DNA from: JASFHF01 sp050123375
Lineage (GTDB): Bacteria; Pseudomonadota; Gammaproteobacteria; UBA12402
Direction of reading: 5' to 3'
Assembly: GCA_050123375.1 (NCBI GenBank)
Contig: JASFHF010000016.1
Span: 1 to 41,379 of the forward strand
DNA length: 41,379 bases
Part shown: positions 32,491 to 41,005 of the stretch, one piece after another
Position numbering within the stretch: the stretch's first letter is position 1
Layout: each line of letters begins with the position of its first letter
Notes under the pieces: model-generated
What the model saw: the letters and a program-made list of their open reading frames with translations, nothing else
What the model was told of the DNA's origin: nothing
The model's database searches: none
Made by a program: the position numbers and the translations under genes

Positions 32491-34818
32491 TCAGCGTGGG
32501 AAACGCGCCTCCGCCGGCCAATCTTTAATATGAAGATCCTGCTGCGGGAATGCAATTGTCACATTATTTTCTGCAAATAGCTTATTAACTTTAGTATTTA
32601 ATTCGCTTTGCACAACATAATGCAAATTAACATTGCGAATAATACAAACTAATTTAAAAACTAAAGAGCTATTTCCAAATTCTCTAAATAATACTGTAGG
32701 TTGATAAACCCCTTCGCCCTTAATTACTTCCGGATGCTCTTCTGCTGCCTGCAGCAGAAGTTTTTGCACTAATTCAACATTGCTGCCATAAGCAACACCA
32801 ACTGTAACGTAAACTCGATAATAAAAATCTCTGAACATTAAATTATTAACCTGTTTAGCAACTATTTCAGAATTTGGAACAATCAAATCAGAATACTGCA
32901 AAGTCTTAATTTGGGTTGAAATAATCCTAATTTTTTCCACAAAACCTTCAACATCACCAATAATAATACGATCACCTGGTTTAATTGGACGTTCAATTAA
33001 TAAAACAATTCCTGCAACAAAATTAGCTACTACATTTTGCAAACCAAAACCAATACCAACTGATAGCGCACCAGCAATAATAGCAAGCCCAGCAAAATTT
33101 ACTCCGGCAATAATCAACGCAACTAAAATTGTTATAGAAACTCCAATATAAGTTATAATTGCAGACAATGCGGCTTGCGAACTTTGCTCAATACTTTTAT
33201 ACGCTCTTTTACCTAAAATAACCCTTATAAAACGTATAATTAAAAACACTATGACACAAAAGATAAAGGCAGATAAAATTCTTGAAGGCACAATTTCTAT
33301 ACTCGCAACCTTGAAACCATTTATTAACGCATCCATTAATATCTTGAAATTAGTTTCCGACAATACCCAAATTCTTAGCAATACAATTAAAAAACCGCCC
33401 CAAATGAGAATATACAAAATAACGCCAAGAAAAACTAACTCAGAAATAACCTTATGTTTTTTTACTCCAAAAAACTGGCGAAAACTCTTTTGCCAACCAT
33501 CACCATCTTTAAAAAGAGTTTGCATCATCGCTGTAACTATTTTACCTAACACCCATGCAATAAATCCACTAACCAAAGTCAAAACAATACCACTTAACAC
33601 AAAAGTCACCAATACTTGATAACCCAACCATTCAGCGATTAAAACCGCAATTAAACTACACATCAAAATAACATTAATAGAAATTTGCAGCCCACGATGC
33701 TCAATAAGTAATGCGGGAATACGATTAATTAACCAAAAAATACTAATTAAATTAATAGCCAATAAAGTAATAAACAAGGTTCTCGCCAATGCAATAACCG
33801 ACGCTGGACAATATTGCCCTTGCCACAAAACATAAATTACAAAACTTAATAAAAGTAAAATTAACAATAATTTCAAACGCGTTATTAACGGCCGCGCAAT
33901 ATCTGCAGCAATGCCAGTAATATTATTACGCATACGAAACGGATAAAACAAGAAATGAATTACAGCCAAACCAACAACATAAGCAACCAGACCATAGCTA
34001 ATCCAACTTAAATATGTTATTTGCTGCGGTAAATTATCAATAATAGTTGCAAAAATTGCCAAAGTTAAAAAAATTAGAAAAAATATAGTATATTTTTTGC
34101 TAACAAATAACAAAATCAAACGCAGTTTTTCAGAAAAATTTTCCGGCATTTTAACATTTTGTATGGCTTTGCTGGCAAAATATTTAATAACCACGCCAAA
34201 TAAAATACTTAAACATAAAAAAATCACCAAAATAGTTAGATTAAATGTATTTAATGCCAACAAACCACTACGAGTTAAAAATAATTTTTTATCAAAGTGC
34301 GCCACTACTTTTTTGATCTGCCCTATACTTGCAATCATTTGCCGCAAAAAACCCGGTTGACCTTCTAACAATTTTTTGGTGGTAAGTCGTTGCGCAGATT
34401 GGCTAAAAGAATCTATCACCTCATTTGAGCGCAAAATAAATATGCGGCAAACTGAACGCTGTTCAATTAATTGAGATTTTTTGTCTTTCAAATACTTTTG
34501 TGCTTCAGTAAGCGCCGCTCCTTCCTTTTCGTCTACTTTAGCTTCTTTCCAAAATTGATTAATAGTCTCAATTCTATCTTGAGCAGTATCTACACATATA
34601 CTTGCCTGCTCTTGCAATCCAGTTAAAATACCAATTGCTTTTTTATAATCCTTAACGGTAACATCTTTCTGTGTTGAGAACTGTAAATTAAGCTTGTTCA
34701 GCGTTTGAGTTGCCTGCTTAACGTTAAAAAAATCATTCGAATTAGAAATCGCAAAATTGATACCACAACATAATAACAAGATTATAATAACCAAAATCCG
34801 TATGCCACGATATTTCAT
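32491..34818 (-). CDS. Large MscS-family mechanosensitive channel (MscK/KefA-like)
   Basis: The 775-aa protein has a signal or first hydrophobic segment (about 5-25), a periplasmic coiled-coil region with Gln/Lys-rich helices to about 190, some eight to ten membrane helices, and a C-terminal MscS core. The core contains AGALSVGIGFGLQNVVANFVAGIVLLIERP, which packs the pore-lining TM3 with its Gly/Ala pattern, followed by PGDRIIIGDVEGFVEKI and VPNSEIV of the beta domain. Such channels release solutes on hypo-osmotic shock. The start is ATG 34818 with GAGGG upstream; the longer frame to 34947 runs into a repeat. MscK of E. coli is about 1120 aa, so this is a shortened relative. Confidence 0.9.
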   Translation of the reverse strand: MKYRGIRILVIIILLLCCGINFAISNSNDFFNVKQATQTLNKLNLQFSTQKDVTVKDYKKAIGILTGLQEQASICVDTAQDRIETINQFWKEAKVDEKEGAALTEAQKYLKDKKSQLIEQRSVCRIFILRSNEVIDSFSQSAQRLTTKKLLEGQPGFLRQMIASIGQIKKVVAHFDKKLFLTRSGLLALNTFNLTILVIFLCLSILFGVVIKYFASKAIQNVKMPENFSEKLRLILLFVSKKYTIFFLIFLTLAIFATIIDNLPQQITYLSWISYGLVAYVVGLAVIHFLFYPFRMRNNITGIAADIARPLITRLKLLLILLLLSFVIYVLWQGQYCPASVIALARTLFITLLAINLISIFWLINRIPALLIEHRGLQISINVILMCSLIAVLIAEWLGYQVLVTFVLSGIVLTLVSGFIAWVLGKIVTAMMQTLFKDGDGWQKSFRQFFGVKKHKVISELVFLGVILYILIWGGFLIVLLRIWVLSETNFKILMDALINGFKVASIEIVPSRILSAFIFCVIVFLIIRFIRVILGKRAYKSIEQSSQAALSAIITYIGVSITILVALIIAGVNFAGLAIIAGALSVGIGFGLQNVVANFVAGIVLLIERPIKPGDRIIIGDVEGFVEKIRIISTQIKTLQYSDLIVPNSEIVAKQVNNLMFRDFYYRVYVTVGVAYGSNVELVQKLLLQAAEEHPEVIKGEGVYQPTVLFREFGNSSLVFKLVCIIRNVNLHYVVQSELNTKVNKLFAENNVTIAFPQQDLHIKDWPAEARFPR

Positions 34819-34877
34819 ATTTATTCCCTCATTTAGGCTCAATTTTAAAAATAACTCATTCTCTAAATATTGTCCAG

Positions 34878-35112
34878 AGATAGGGGTCGCATCTTCACTC
34901 GTTACATGCAGAAATAGCAAAACATAAGGCTGTGCCCTCACTGACATGGGGTCGCATCTTCACTCATTACATGTGGACTATAAGCTAGATTCTTTGAGAG
35001 TCGGAGTTTAAATTCTATCATGTAATGAGTGAAGATCCGACCCCATTATTCATATTACCACGCGCGACCTTCCTGACTTTTATCATGTAACGAGTGAAGA
35101 TGCGACCCCATT
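34878..35112. repeat. Family A repeat cluster (copy A4, GGGGTCGCATCTTCACTC type)
   Basis: GGGGTCGCATCTTCACTCGT at 34884 and GGGGTCGCATCTTCACTCAT at 34949 are near-identical direct copies. Two inverse partners end GAAGATCCGACCCC (about 35043) and GAAGATGCGACCCC (about 35108). Together they make nested palindromes filling the 383-bp divergent gap between the channel gene and hemX. The internal segment TTCTTTGAGAGTCGGAG also occurs in the tandem array at 41093. A further fragment, AAGACTTGAC at about 35132, recalls the palindrome at 12691. Confidence 0.85.
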
Positions 35113-35201
35113 GTTCTAACTTTGCTCAATTACAAGACTTGACACCCCTGGTAATTCATTTATGCTTTATTTTTATATTCGTGCCCTATAAAGGATTAAT
35201 C

Positions 35202-36185
35202 ATGACGCAAATTATTAATGAACCAAACCCTAATGAAGCTGCTGACAAAAAACGACCATCAAAACCAAAAATACATTGGGTATTTTTATTACTATTGCTA
35301 TTAATCGTTATAGGTTTTGGGTTGGCAACCTTTCAATTACTGAATTTCCAAAAAAAACTTCTTAGCTCCTCACAGCAAATAAACTATTTAAATTTAGCCT
35401 TACAACAACAGATGCAGGATACCAACAACAATAGAACAGCGATTTTGCGATTGTCACAAAAATTCAACCAAAACAAAGAAGCCTGGATACTTCCCGAAGT
35501 TAAAACTCTAATTTGGCGTGCCAACATGCTGTTAACTTTGGAGCACAACACACCGATTGCTATTAACTTACTCAAAATGGCTGACACATATTTAGCCCAA
35601 CTGCACGACACAGCCTTGCTAAATTTGCGCAAAATCTTAGCAAAAGATATCGTAACATTACAAGCTTTGCCTAAACTAGACATCACACAAATTTATTTAC
35701 GTATTCAAACCTTAAGCAACCAAATAAAACAGCTGCCATTAATTGATACGGGCGCTGTCAACAATAAATCTGCTGTTGAAAAAAAACCTGCACCAAAAAC
35801 AACTCAACCGATTTGGAAAAGATTTTTTACTGGCACCTGGGACACAATTAGCACATTCCTGGTAATTCGCCATCATCAACAGCCAGTTCAGCCATTACTG
35901 ACCGCACAACAACATCAAATTGCTATAACTAAACTGCAAATACTATGCGCACAAGCTCAATGGGCAGTATTACAACATCACAACAAAATTTACCATAACG
36001 TCTTACAGCAAATTCAACAAAAAATTAAAAGCAGTTTTTTACAAAATAACCGTTATACTAAAATGATCTTAGACGAATTATCTGCGCTGCAAAAAATAAA
36101 TATTGATCTTGCACCGCCGAGTCTTGATAACGCTTTAGCAGAAATAAAAAAAATCACTGCCAACCGGAATAATACAAAAAAATGA
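35202..36185 (+). CDS. hemX: HemX-like membrane protein
   Basis: HemX proteins accompany haem-synthesis genes; they are called uroporphyrinogen-III C-methyltransferase-like but lack the methylase fold. The 327-aa protein has a Lys-rich cytosolic N-terminus, one membrane helix (about 25-45, WVFLLLLLLIVIGFGLA), then a periplasmic helical coiled-coil domain with WILPEVKTLIWRANMLLTLE (about 92-111), the most conserved HemX segment. The start is ATG 35202 with AAAGGA; the frame above comes from repeat A4. The stop overlaps the hemY start by ATGA. The usual upstream hemD and hemC genes are not present. Confidence 0.88.
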   Translation: MTQIINEPNPNEAADKKRPSKPKIHWVFLLLLLLIVIGFGLATFQLLNFQKKLLSSSQQINYLNLALQQQMQDTNNNRTAILRLSQKFNQNKEAWILPEVKTLIWRANMLLTLEHNTPIAINLLKMADTYLAQLHDTALLNLRKILAKDIVTLQALPKLDITQIYLRIQTLSNQIKQLPLIDTGAVNNKSAVEKKPAPKTTQPIWKRFFTGTWDTISTFLVIRHHQQPVQPLLTAQQHQIAITKLQILCAQAQWAVLQHHNKIYHNVLQQIQQKIKSSFLQNNRYTKMILDELSALQKINIDLAPPSLDNALAEIKKITANRNNTKK

Positions 36186-37042
36186 AATTACTAATTTACA
36201 TCGCAATATTACTATTAGCAATCCTAATTGGCCTGCTGATTAAAGTAGATCCAGGATATGTTTTAATTGCTTACAATAAATGGACTGCAGAAATGCCGCT
36301 ATGGTTTGCTATCGCCGCTATTGTAATTATATTTTTACTTTTCCACTACAGTATACGTATTTGGATTGCAATCGCTAATATTGGTGAACGTTGGCATATA
36401 TGGAAAATCAAACGGCATTTTTACCGAGAACATCCACTAACTAACCGTGGTTTTATGGATCTGATTACTGAGAATTGGGAAAACTTATCCAAATCATTAC
36501 CGCAATTAAAAAAATTACGCTTATTAACCAATGATGTTTACATCCAACTTGAAACCAAAATATACTCTCAATTATTAAGCAAACAAAACAGTTTACATGG
36601 TATACGCAAAATCTGGCGAAATGTTCCATCGACATTACACAAAAATCCAAAAATAATCTGTGCTTATGCTGCAAGTTTATTAAAACTACAGCAAGATACT
36701 ATCGCCGCCAGCATGTTAGAAAAAGGATTAAAATCCACTTGGGATGAGTCAATGGTACATTTATATGGCTTAACCAAAACAAAACACCCGTTAAAACAAT
36801 TAAAAATTTTAGAAAACTTTATTTCACACCATCGTCACAATCCTGAATTATTACTAGCTTTAGGACGCATCGCCACTCAATGTAAATTATGGGCAAAAGC
36901 AGATGAATACTTACACAAATATTTACAAAAAAATAGTAATCCAAACGCTTATGCTTTGTTAGGTTATATTTACGAACAACAAGGCGAAGAAAACCAAGCG
37001 CTTGACATATATCGTAAAGGGGTGAATTCACCACAATCCTAA
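36182..37042 (+). CDS. hemY: HemY-like TPR membrane protein, shortened
   Basis: The product is a two-helix inner-membrane protein (about 3-22 and 40-62) followed by periplasmic TPR-like repeats, ending with a canonical TPR of NPNAYALLGYIYEQQGEENQALDIYRKG. The N-terminus matches HemY_N with VDPGYVLIAYNKWTAEMPLW. Usual HemY proteins are about 390-400 aa; this is 286, and the shortage lies in the middle helices. The function in gammaproteobacterial haem or envelope metabolism is not settled. It overlaps hemX by 4 bp at its start and converges with radC, overlapping it by 15 bp. Confidence 0.88.
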   Translation: MKLLIYIAILLLAILIGLLIKVDPGYVLIAYNKWTAEMPLWFAIAAIVIIFLLFHYSIRIWIAIANIGERWHIWKIKRHFYREHPLTNRGFMDLITENWENLSKSLPQLKKLRLLTNDVYIQLETKIYSQLLSKQNSLHGIRKIWRNVPSTLHKNPKIICAYAASLLKLQQDTIAASMLEKGLKSTWDESMVHLYGLTKTKHPLKQLKILENFISHHRHNPELLLALGRIATQCKLWAKADEYLHKYLQKNSNPNAYALLGYIYEQQGEENQALDIYRKGVNSPQS

Positions 37043-37699
37043 TTCTTTTAGCGAAACAACGCTAGACGTCCCTACAATCAAATGATCTAATAATTTAACC
37101 TCAATAAATGACAAAGCATTTTGTAAAAACTTAGTCAGCTGTATATCTTCATGACTAGGTTTTGGATCACCTGAAGGATGATTATGTACTACAATTATGG
37201 AAGTTGCATGAAGATCTAACACCATAGCAATTAATTCTCGCGGGTAAATATTTACATAATCAATACTGCCTTTAAATAATTCTTGAAAGTCAATTACACG
37301 ATGCTTGCCATCCAAAAAAATCCCCATAAAAATCTCCCGCTTTAAATGACTTAACTTTGCTAATAAATATTCTTTTGTATCTTTGCTGCAAGACAACATT
37401 GGATGAGATTGTGCTTTTTCACACAAATAACGTCTGCTAAGTTCCAACACTGCTTGCAACTGCACATACTTTACAATACCTAAACCTCGCTGCTGACAAA
37501 ATTTAGTTAAATCAGCATCAAACAATTGTTTTAAACTACCAAACTCCAACAACAAATCACGCCCCAAATCTACAGCGGTTTTACCTTTAACCCCAGTACG
37601 TAAAAATATCGCTAATAACTCAGCATCAGTTAAATATTCCGCGCCATGTTTTAACAATTTCTCACGCGGTCTCTCATTTTTCGGCCAGGATTTTATCAT
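37028..37699 (-). CDS. radC: RadC-family JAB domain protein
   Basis: The 223-aa protein has a helix-hairpin-helix N-terminal part (ERPREKLLKHGAEYLTDAEL at 9-28) and a C-terminal JAB/MPN metal site HNHPSGDPKPSHED at 172-185. RadC was once linked to DNA repair but its biological role is unclear; related proteins are found on mobile elements and with competence genes. The length and motif are standard. The ATG at 37699 is followed upstream by repeats. The 3' end overlaps the end of hemY by 15 bp on the opposite strand. Confidence 0.95.
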   Translation of the reverse strand: MIKSWPKNERPREKLLKHGAEYLTDAELLAIFLRTGVKGKTAVDLGRDLLLEFGSLKQLFDADLTKFCQQRGLGIVKYVQLQAVLELSRRYLCEKAQSHPMLSCSKDTKEYLLAKLSHLKREIFMGIFLDGKHRVIDFQELFKGSIDYVNIYPRELIAMVLDLHATSIIVVHNHPSGDPKPSHEDIQLTKFLQNALSFIEVKLLDHLIVGTSSVVSLKELGLW

Positions 37700-37727
37700 G
37701 ACAGGTACTCCTTTGTAGGTAGATTAT

Positions 37728-37935
37728 TTGGGGGACGGAGCTTTACTTATTACAAAGCATGAAGTAGTCGGGACGTGAGCTTTACTTATTACAAGTGCTA
37801 TGTTTGTTGCTTTGTAATAAGTAAAGCTCCGTCCCCCAAAAAATCTAGCTATTCCTCCGTAACCATATAAAGCTCCGTCCCCCAAAAAATCTAGCTATTC
37901 CTCCGTAACCATATAAAGCTCCGTCCCTCAAAGAA
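37728..37935. repeat. Family A repeat cluster (copy A5) with a 46-bp tandem duplication
   Basis: A long hairpin pairs GGGGGACGGAGCTTTACTTA (37731) with its partner ending TAAAGCTCCGTCCCCC (about 37837), with a second unit GGGACGTGAGCTTTACTTA nested inside at 37770. Downstream, a 46-bp unit is repeated at 37825 and 37871, with a third partial copy at 37917; the unit contains AATCTAGCTATTCCTCCGTA. All belong to family A. Confidence 0.88.
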
Positions 37936-38062
37936 ACTATATAAAAACTAAGATATAGATAACCCCAAAGAATTACAAATAGTCAAAGAAATTAACCGAA
38001 AAGAAGCTATGATAATAACTCACAAATTCAAAAAATACCACTTGTTTTTAAGCACAAAATGA

Positions 38063-38233
38063 GCGAATATACCAACCATCAACGAAGACGCGAGATTTAT
38101 GGAAAACACTAATAATCTGCTGTTAAATTGTAACTAGTGATTTTACAAAACAAACATGTTGTAAAATCACTGGTAAGCAAGCATATTTGTAGCTTTAAAA
38201 TAACACAAGTCTTACATGCGCGGTAGCTGCCAC
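38063..38233 (-). repeat. Family B repeat (copy B4), inverted relative to B5
   Basis: On the minus strand it begins GTGGCAGCTACCGCGCATG, keeps the CAGTGATTTTAC/GTAAAATCACTAG core, and ends with ATAAATCTCGCGTCTTCGTTG and GGTTGGTATATTC. It lies head to head with B5 with 12 bp between, so the two form a large inverted repeat of about 350 bp. Sequence 37936-38062 to its left has no recognisable feature. Confidence 0.85.
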
Positions 38234-38245
38234 TAAACTAATTAA

Positions 38246-38414
38246 GTGGTAACTACCGCGCATGGTATATTTGTGTTCTTTTTCAGTTATGTGCATGCTT
38301 GCTGACCCGACATTTTACAAAAACAAGCTGGTTGTAAAATGTCGGGTTCCAATTTAAATTGACATTAATATATTTTGTAAATTTCGCATTTTCATTGAAG
38401 AACGGTATATATTT
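38246..38414 (+). repeat. Family B repeat (copy B5) upstream of PPi-phosphofructokinase
   Basis: GTGGTAACTACCGCGCATGG starts the element, followed by GCATGCTTGCTGACCCGAC, the palindrome CCGACATTTTAC/GTAAAATGTCGG, then the tail TTGACATTAATATA... GCATTTTCATTGAAGAACGG and TATATATTTC. TTGACA at 38359-38364 is a perfect -35 hexamer, but no well-spaced -10 was found. The tail ends 25 bp before the pfp start codon. Confidence 0.88.
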
Positions 38415-38438
38415 CAAAGATTTTACGGGAGATTATCG

Positions 38439-39695
38439 ATGACCAATCTATTCTATGCTCAATCCGGCGGGGTAACTGGAGTAATTAATTCTACTGCACA
38501 GGGAGTAATCGAAACTGCTTTCAAAAGTAAAAAAATCAACAATGTCTTAATCGGCCGCTACGGTATTCAAGGATTACTGTTAGAAGAATTATATGATATG
38601 CGCAAAGAATCCAAAAAAGCTATTGCTGATTTACATTACATCCCTGGAGGAGCTTTCGGCTCATGCCGCTATAAATTAGCTAATCCCGATGAAAACCGCA
38701 CTGAATATAAACGTGTTGTCGAAGTATGCCGCGCACACGATATCAAATATTTTCTTTATAATGGTGGTAACGATTCCGCCGACACTACTTATAAAATCTC
38801 TAAACTTAGCGCCGAAATGGAATACCCATTAATTTGCATTGGAATTCCCAAAACTATGGATAATGATTTAGCCTGCATGGACGTCAGCCCAGGCTACGGC
38901 TCAGTTGCAAAATTTATCGCAACCACCACCAAAGAAACCGGCGTGGACATCAAATCAATGGCGCCAGCTACACAAATTTATATTATGGAAACCATGGGGC
39001 GGCATGCTGGCTGGATCGCTGCTGCCAGTGGTCTTGCCAAACAAAAAGAAGAAGATCCTCCACACATTATTTTGTTGCCAGAGATACATTTTAATCAAAA
39101 GAAATTTTTAGCTAAAGTTGATAATTGTGTAAAAAAATACGGTTATTGCCACATTGTAACCTCAGAAAGCATTCGTAATGCACATGGCGTACATATGGCT
39201 GAAACTGGACAAAAAGACGCATTTGGACATATTCAACTAGGCGGTTTAGCCCCCATTTTAGCAAAAATTATTCATGACAAATTAGGATATAAATACCATC
39301 TTTCCATAGCAGGTTATTTACAACGAGCTTCGCGCCACATGGGATGTAAAACCGATTTAGAACAAGCTTATGCGGTTGGCAAAGCTGCCGTTGAATTTGC
39401 TTTAGCAGGTAAAAACGGCGTTGCTCCAGTGATTGTGCGCAAAATGCGCGGCAAAAAATATAATTGGACAATTGATGAAGCGCCGCTACAAAAAATCGCC
39501 AACAACGAACGCAACATGCCGCGTGATTTTATTACTAAAGACGGCATGGGAATCACCAAAAAATGCTATGATTACATTTATCCATTGATTCAGGGAGAAG
39601 ACTTTCCGCCATTTAAAAATGGCTTGCCAAAATACGAAGAATTAAAACTAGAACTAACAGAAAAGAAATTACCAAAATTTGAATTAAGAAAATAA
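38439..39695 (+). CDS. pfp: Pyrophosphate-dependent 6-phosphofructokinase
   Basis: The enzyme phosphorylates fructose-6-phosphate with pyrophosphate in a reversible glycolytic step. The 418-aa protein has the N-terminal AQSGGVTGVINSTAQGVIE, YNGGNDSADTTYKIS (about 107-121) and GIPKTMDNDL (about 132-141). The Lys in PKTMDND, where ATP-dependent enzymes have Gly (PGTIDND), marks PPi use. METMGRHAGWIAAASGLAK and GHIQLGGLAP are also conserved. PPi-type phosphofructokinases are usual in Legionella and Coxiella relatives. GGGAGA forms the ribosome-binding site. A family B repeat supplies the upstream region. Confidence 0.94.
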   Translation: MTNLFYAQSGGVTGVINSTAQGVIETAFKSKKINNVLIGRYGIQGLLLEELYDMRKESKKAIADLHYIPGGAFGSCRYKLANPDENRTEYKRVVEVCRAHDIKYFLYNGGNDSADTTYKISKLSAEMEYPLICIGIPKTMDNDLACMDVSPGYGSVAKFIATTTKETGVDIKSMAPATQIYIMETMGRHAGWIAAASGLAKQKEEDPPHIILLPEIHFNQKKFLAKVDNCVKKYGYCHIVTSESIRNAHGVHMAETGQKDAFGHIQLGGLAPILAKIIHDKLGYKYHLSIAGYLQRASRHMGCKTDLEQAYAVGKAAVEFALAGKNGVAPVIVRKMRGKKYNWTIDEAPLQKIANNERNMPRDFITKDGMGITKKCYDYIYPLIQGEDFPPFKNGLPKYEELKLELTEKKLPKFELRK

Positions 39696-39696
39696 T

Positions 39697-39838
39697 TAGG
39701 GGGCCAAGTCTTTACTTATTAATACGCGGGTCGTGAGCATTACATAATTACAAGTGCGTTGTTTGTTGCTTTGTAATCATGTAAAGCTCCGTCCCTCAAA
39801 GAATCTAGCTATTACATAGAATTAGACCCGACCCCATA
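39697..39838. repeat. Family A repeat (copy A6, mixed ends)
   Basis: GCGGGTCGTGAGCATTACAT (39725) pairs with a partner ending GTAAAGCTCCGTCCC (about 39794). The outer pair GGGGGCCAAGTCTTTACTTA and TAGACCCGACCCC (ending 39835) is mismatched, as if two different family A types had been joined. It fills the gap after the phosphofructokinase stop codon and ends just before the DUF4389 stop. Confidence 0.8.
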
Positions 39839-39841
39839 AAC

Positions 39842-40129
39842 TTACTTTTTCTCTGAACCAGGCCAAGAGCTAAAAGGATAAGGCTTCTCATCCGTAACAT
39901 ACATCAAATATTTTAAAATATGAAATGAAAAACCGCTTAAACCCTCACTCAAATTAAGTAAATTTTGATTTGGCTTGCCAGCAACTATAGTGATGACAAA
40001 TTGTACTGCTGCAATTAACCAGCTAACAATTTGCACAAAATAATTAACAATGGCAAATAGAACCATAAATAACAATCGAATCCATCTATCCGCCACCAGC
40101 AAAGATGACTTTAGTTTTTTTGTATCCAT
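39842..40129 (-). CDS. DUF4389 small membrane protein
   Basis: The 95-aa inner-membrane protein has two hydrophobic segments around residues 22-45 and 47-56 (RWIRLLFMVLFAIVNYFVQIV; AAVQFVITIVAG). GKPNQNLLNLSEGLSGFSFHILKYLMYVTDEKPYPFSSWP is the DUF4389 signature in its C-terminal half. Function unknown; members are common near lipid or lipase genes in gammaproteobacteria, but no such neighbour is seen here. I chose ATG 40129 because AAGGAG lies 7 nt upstream; an ATG at 40144 overlaps that site. Confidence 0.88.
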   Translation of the reverse strand: MDTKKLKSSLLVADRWIRLLFMVLFAIVNYFVQIVSWLIAAVQFVITIVAGKPNQNLLNLSEGLSGFSFHILKYLMYVTDEKPYPFSSWPGSEKK

Positions 40130-40209
40130 AAGTTGCTCCTTCAAAACACTTGACTATATTTGATTTATACCACTTTTTAAGTAATCATAAAAGAGTTTTT
40201 ACTTTGATT

Positions 40210-40992
40210 TTACCAGGTAAACTTTGCCATAACCGGCGTATGATCAGAAGGCTGCTGTAACTTGCGCGGTGTTTTATCGATCTGACAATCAGCACAATGA
40301 CTGACCAAAGCTTGGTTAATTAAAATTAAATCTAAGCGCAAACCATGATTGCGGCGAAAAGCCTGCATGCGATAATCCCACCAACTATAATATCCGGTCT
40401 CTTGCTGAAATAAACGAAATACATCAACCAAACCAAGCTCCAATAATTTTTTAAGTTCGTCACGCTCTGCATCACTAACCAAAACCTGCCCGGCCCAAGC
40501 TTTTGGATCATAAACATCACGATCTTCCGGCGCAATATTAAAATCACCCAACACAATTAACCGTTTATGTTTTTTAAGCTGCTGTTTAACATAAGCCCGC
40601 AATTTTGCCAACCAATGCAATTTATATTTAAATTTATCCGAACCAACTGCCGATCCATTCGGCACATATAAATTTAAAATGCGAAAACCATCAATATCGG
40701 CACCTAAAAATCTTCGCTGTGGATCAATGATGCCCGGAAGATCGGTAATTATATTTTGCGCTTCATTACGACTTAAAATCGCAACACCGTTATAAGTCGG
40801 CTGACCTGCATAAATTACATTGTATTTTGCTGCAACAATTAATTCTGCTGGAAATTTTGTGTCAGGCAATTTAGTTTCCTGCAACACCAAAACATCCGGC
40901 TTATGCTGCTTCAACCAATCCAAAACCTGCGGCAAACGCACCCGCAATGAATTAACATTCCAGGTCGCAATTGTGAAGTAGTGTTTTTTCAT
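40210..40992 (-). CDS. xthA: Exodeoxyribonuclease III (AP endonuclease)
   Basis: The enzyme incises at abasic sites and removes 3' blocking groups in base-excision repair. The 260-aa length is typical. Motifs of the exonuclease III/EEP fold: IATWNVNSLRVRLPQVLDWL (8-27), LVLQETKLPD with metal-binding Glu39, NLYVPNGS, LGDFNIAPEDRDVYDP, RLDLILINQAL and the closing SDHTPVMA with catalytic Asp-His. The start is placed at ATG 40992; the frame above passes into repeat A7. The Shine-Dalgarno is weak, and the repeat ends about 15 bp upstream, so it may influence expression. Confidence 0.96.
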   Translation of the reverse strand: MKKHYFTIATWNVNSLRVRLPQVLDWLKQHKPDVLVLQETKLPDTKFPAELIVAAKYNVIYAGQPTYNGVAILSRNEAQNIITDLPGIIDPQRRFLGADIDGFRILNLYVPNGSAVGSDKFKYKLHWLAKLRAYVKQQLKKHKRLIVLGDFNIAPEDRDVYDPKAWAGQVLVSDAERDELKKLLELGLVDVFRLFQQETGYYSWWDYRMQAFRRNHGLRLDLILINQALVSHCADCQIDKTPRKLQQPSDHTPVMAKFTW

Positions 40993-41005
40993 ATAATAGC
41001 ATTGC

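Noticed and set aside
34819..34947. N-terminal extension of the MscK-like channel
   Set aside because: It is encoded by repeat A4; ATG 34818 has a GAGGG site and starts a normal hydrophobic leader.
38246..38414. Family B copy as a riboswitch of the phosphofructokinase gene
   Set aside because: The same element occurs inside a coding region and in both orientations elsewhere, so a gene-specific riboswitch is unlikely.
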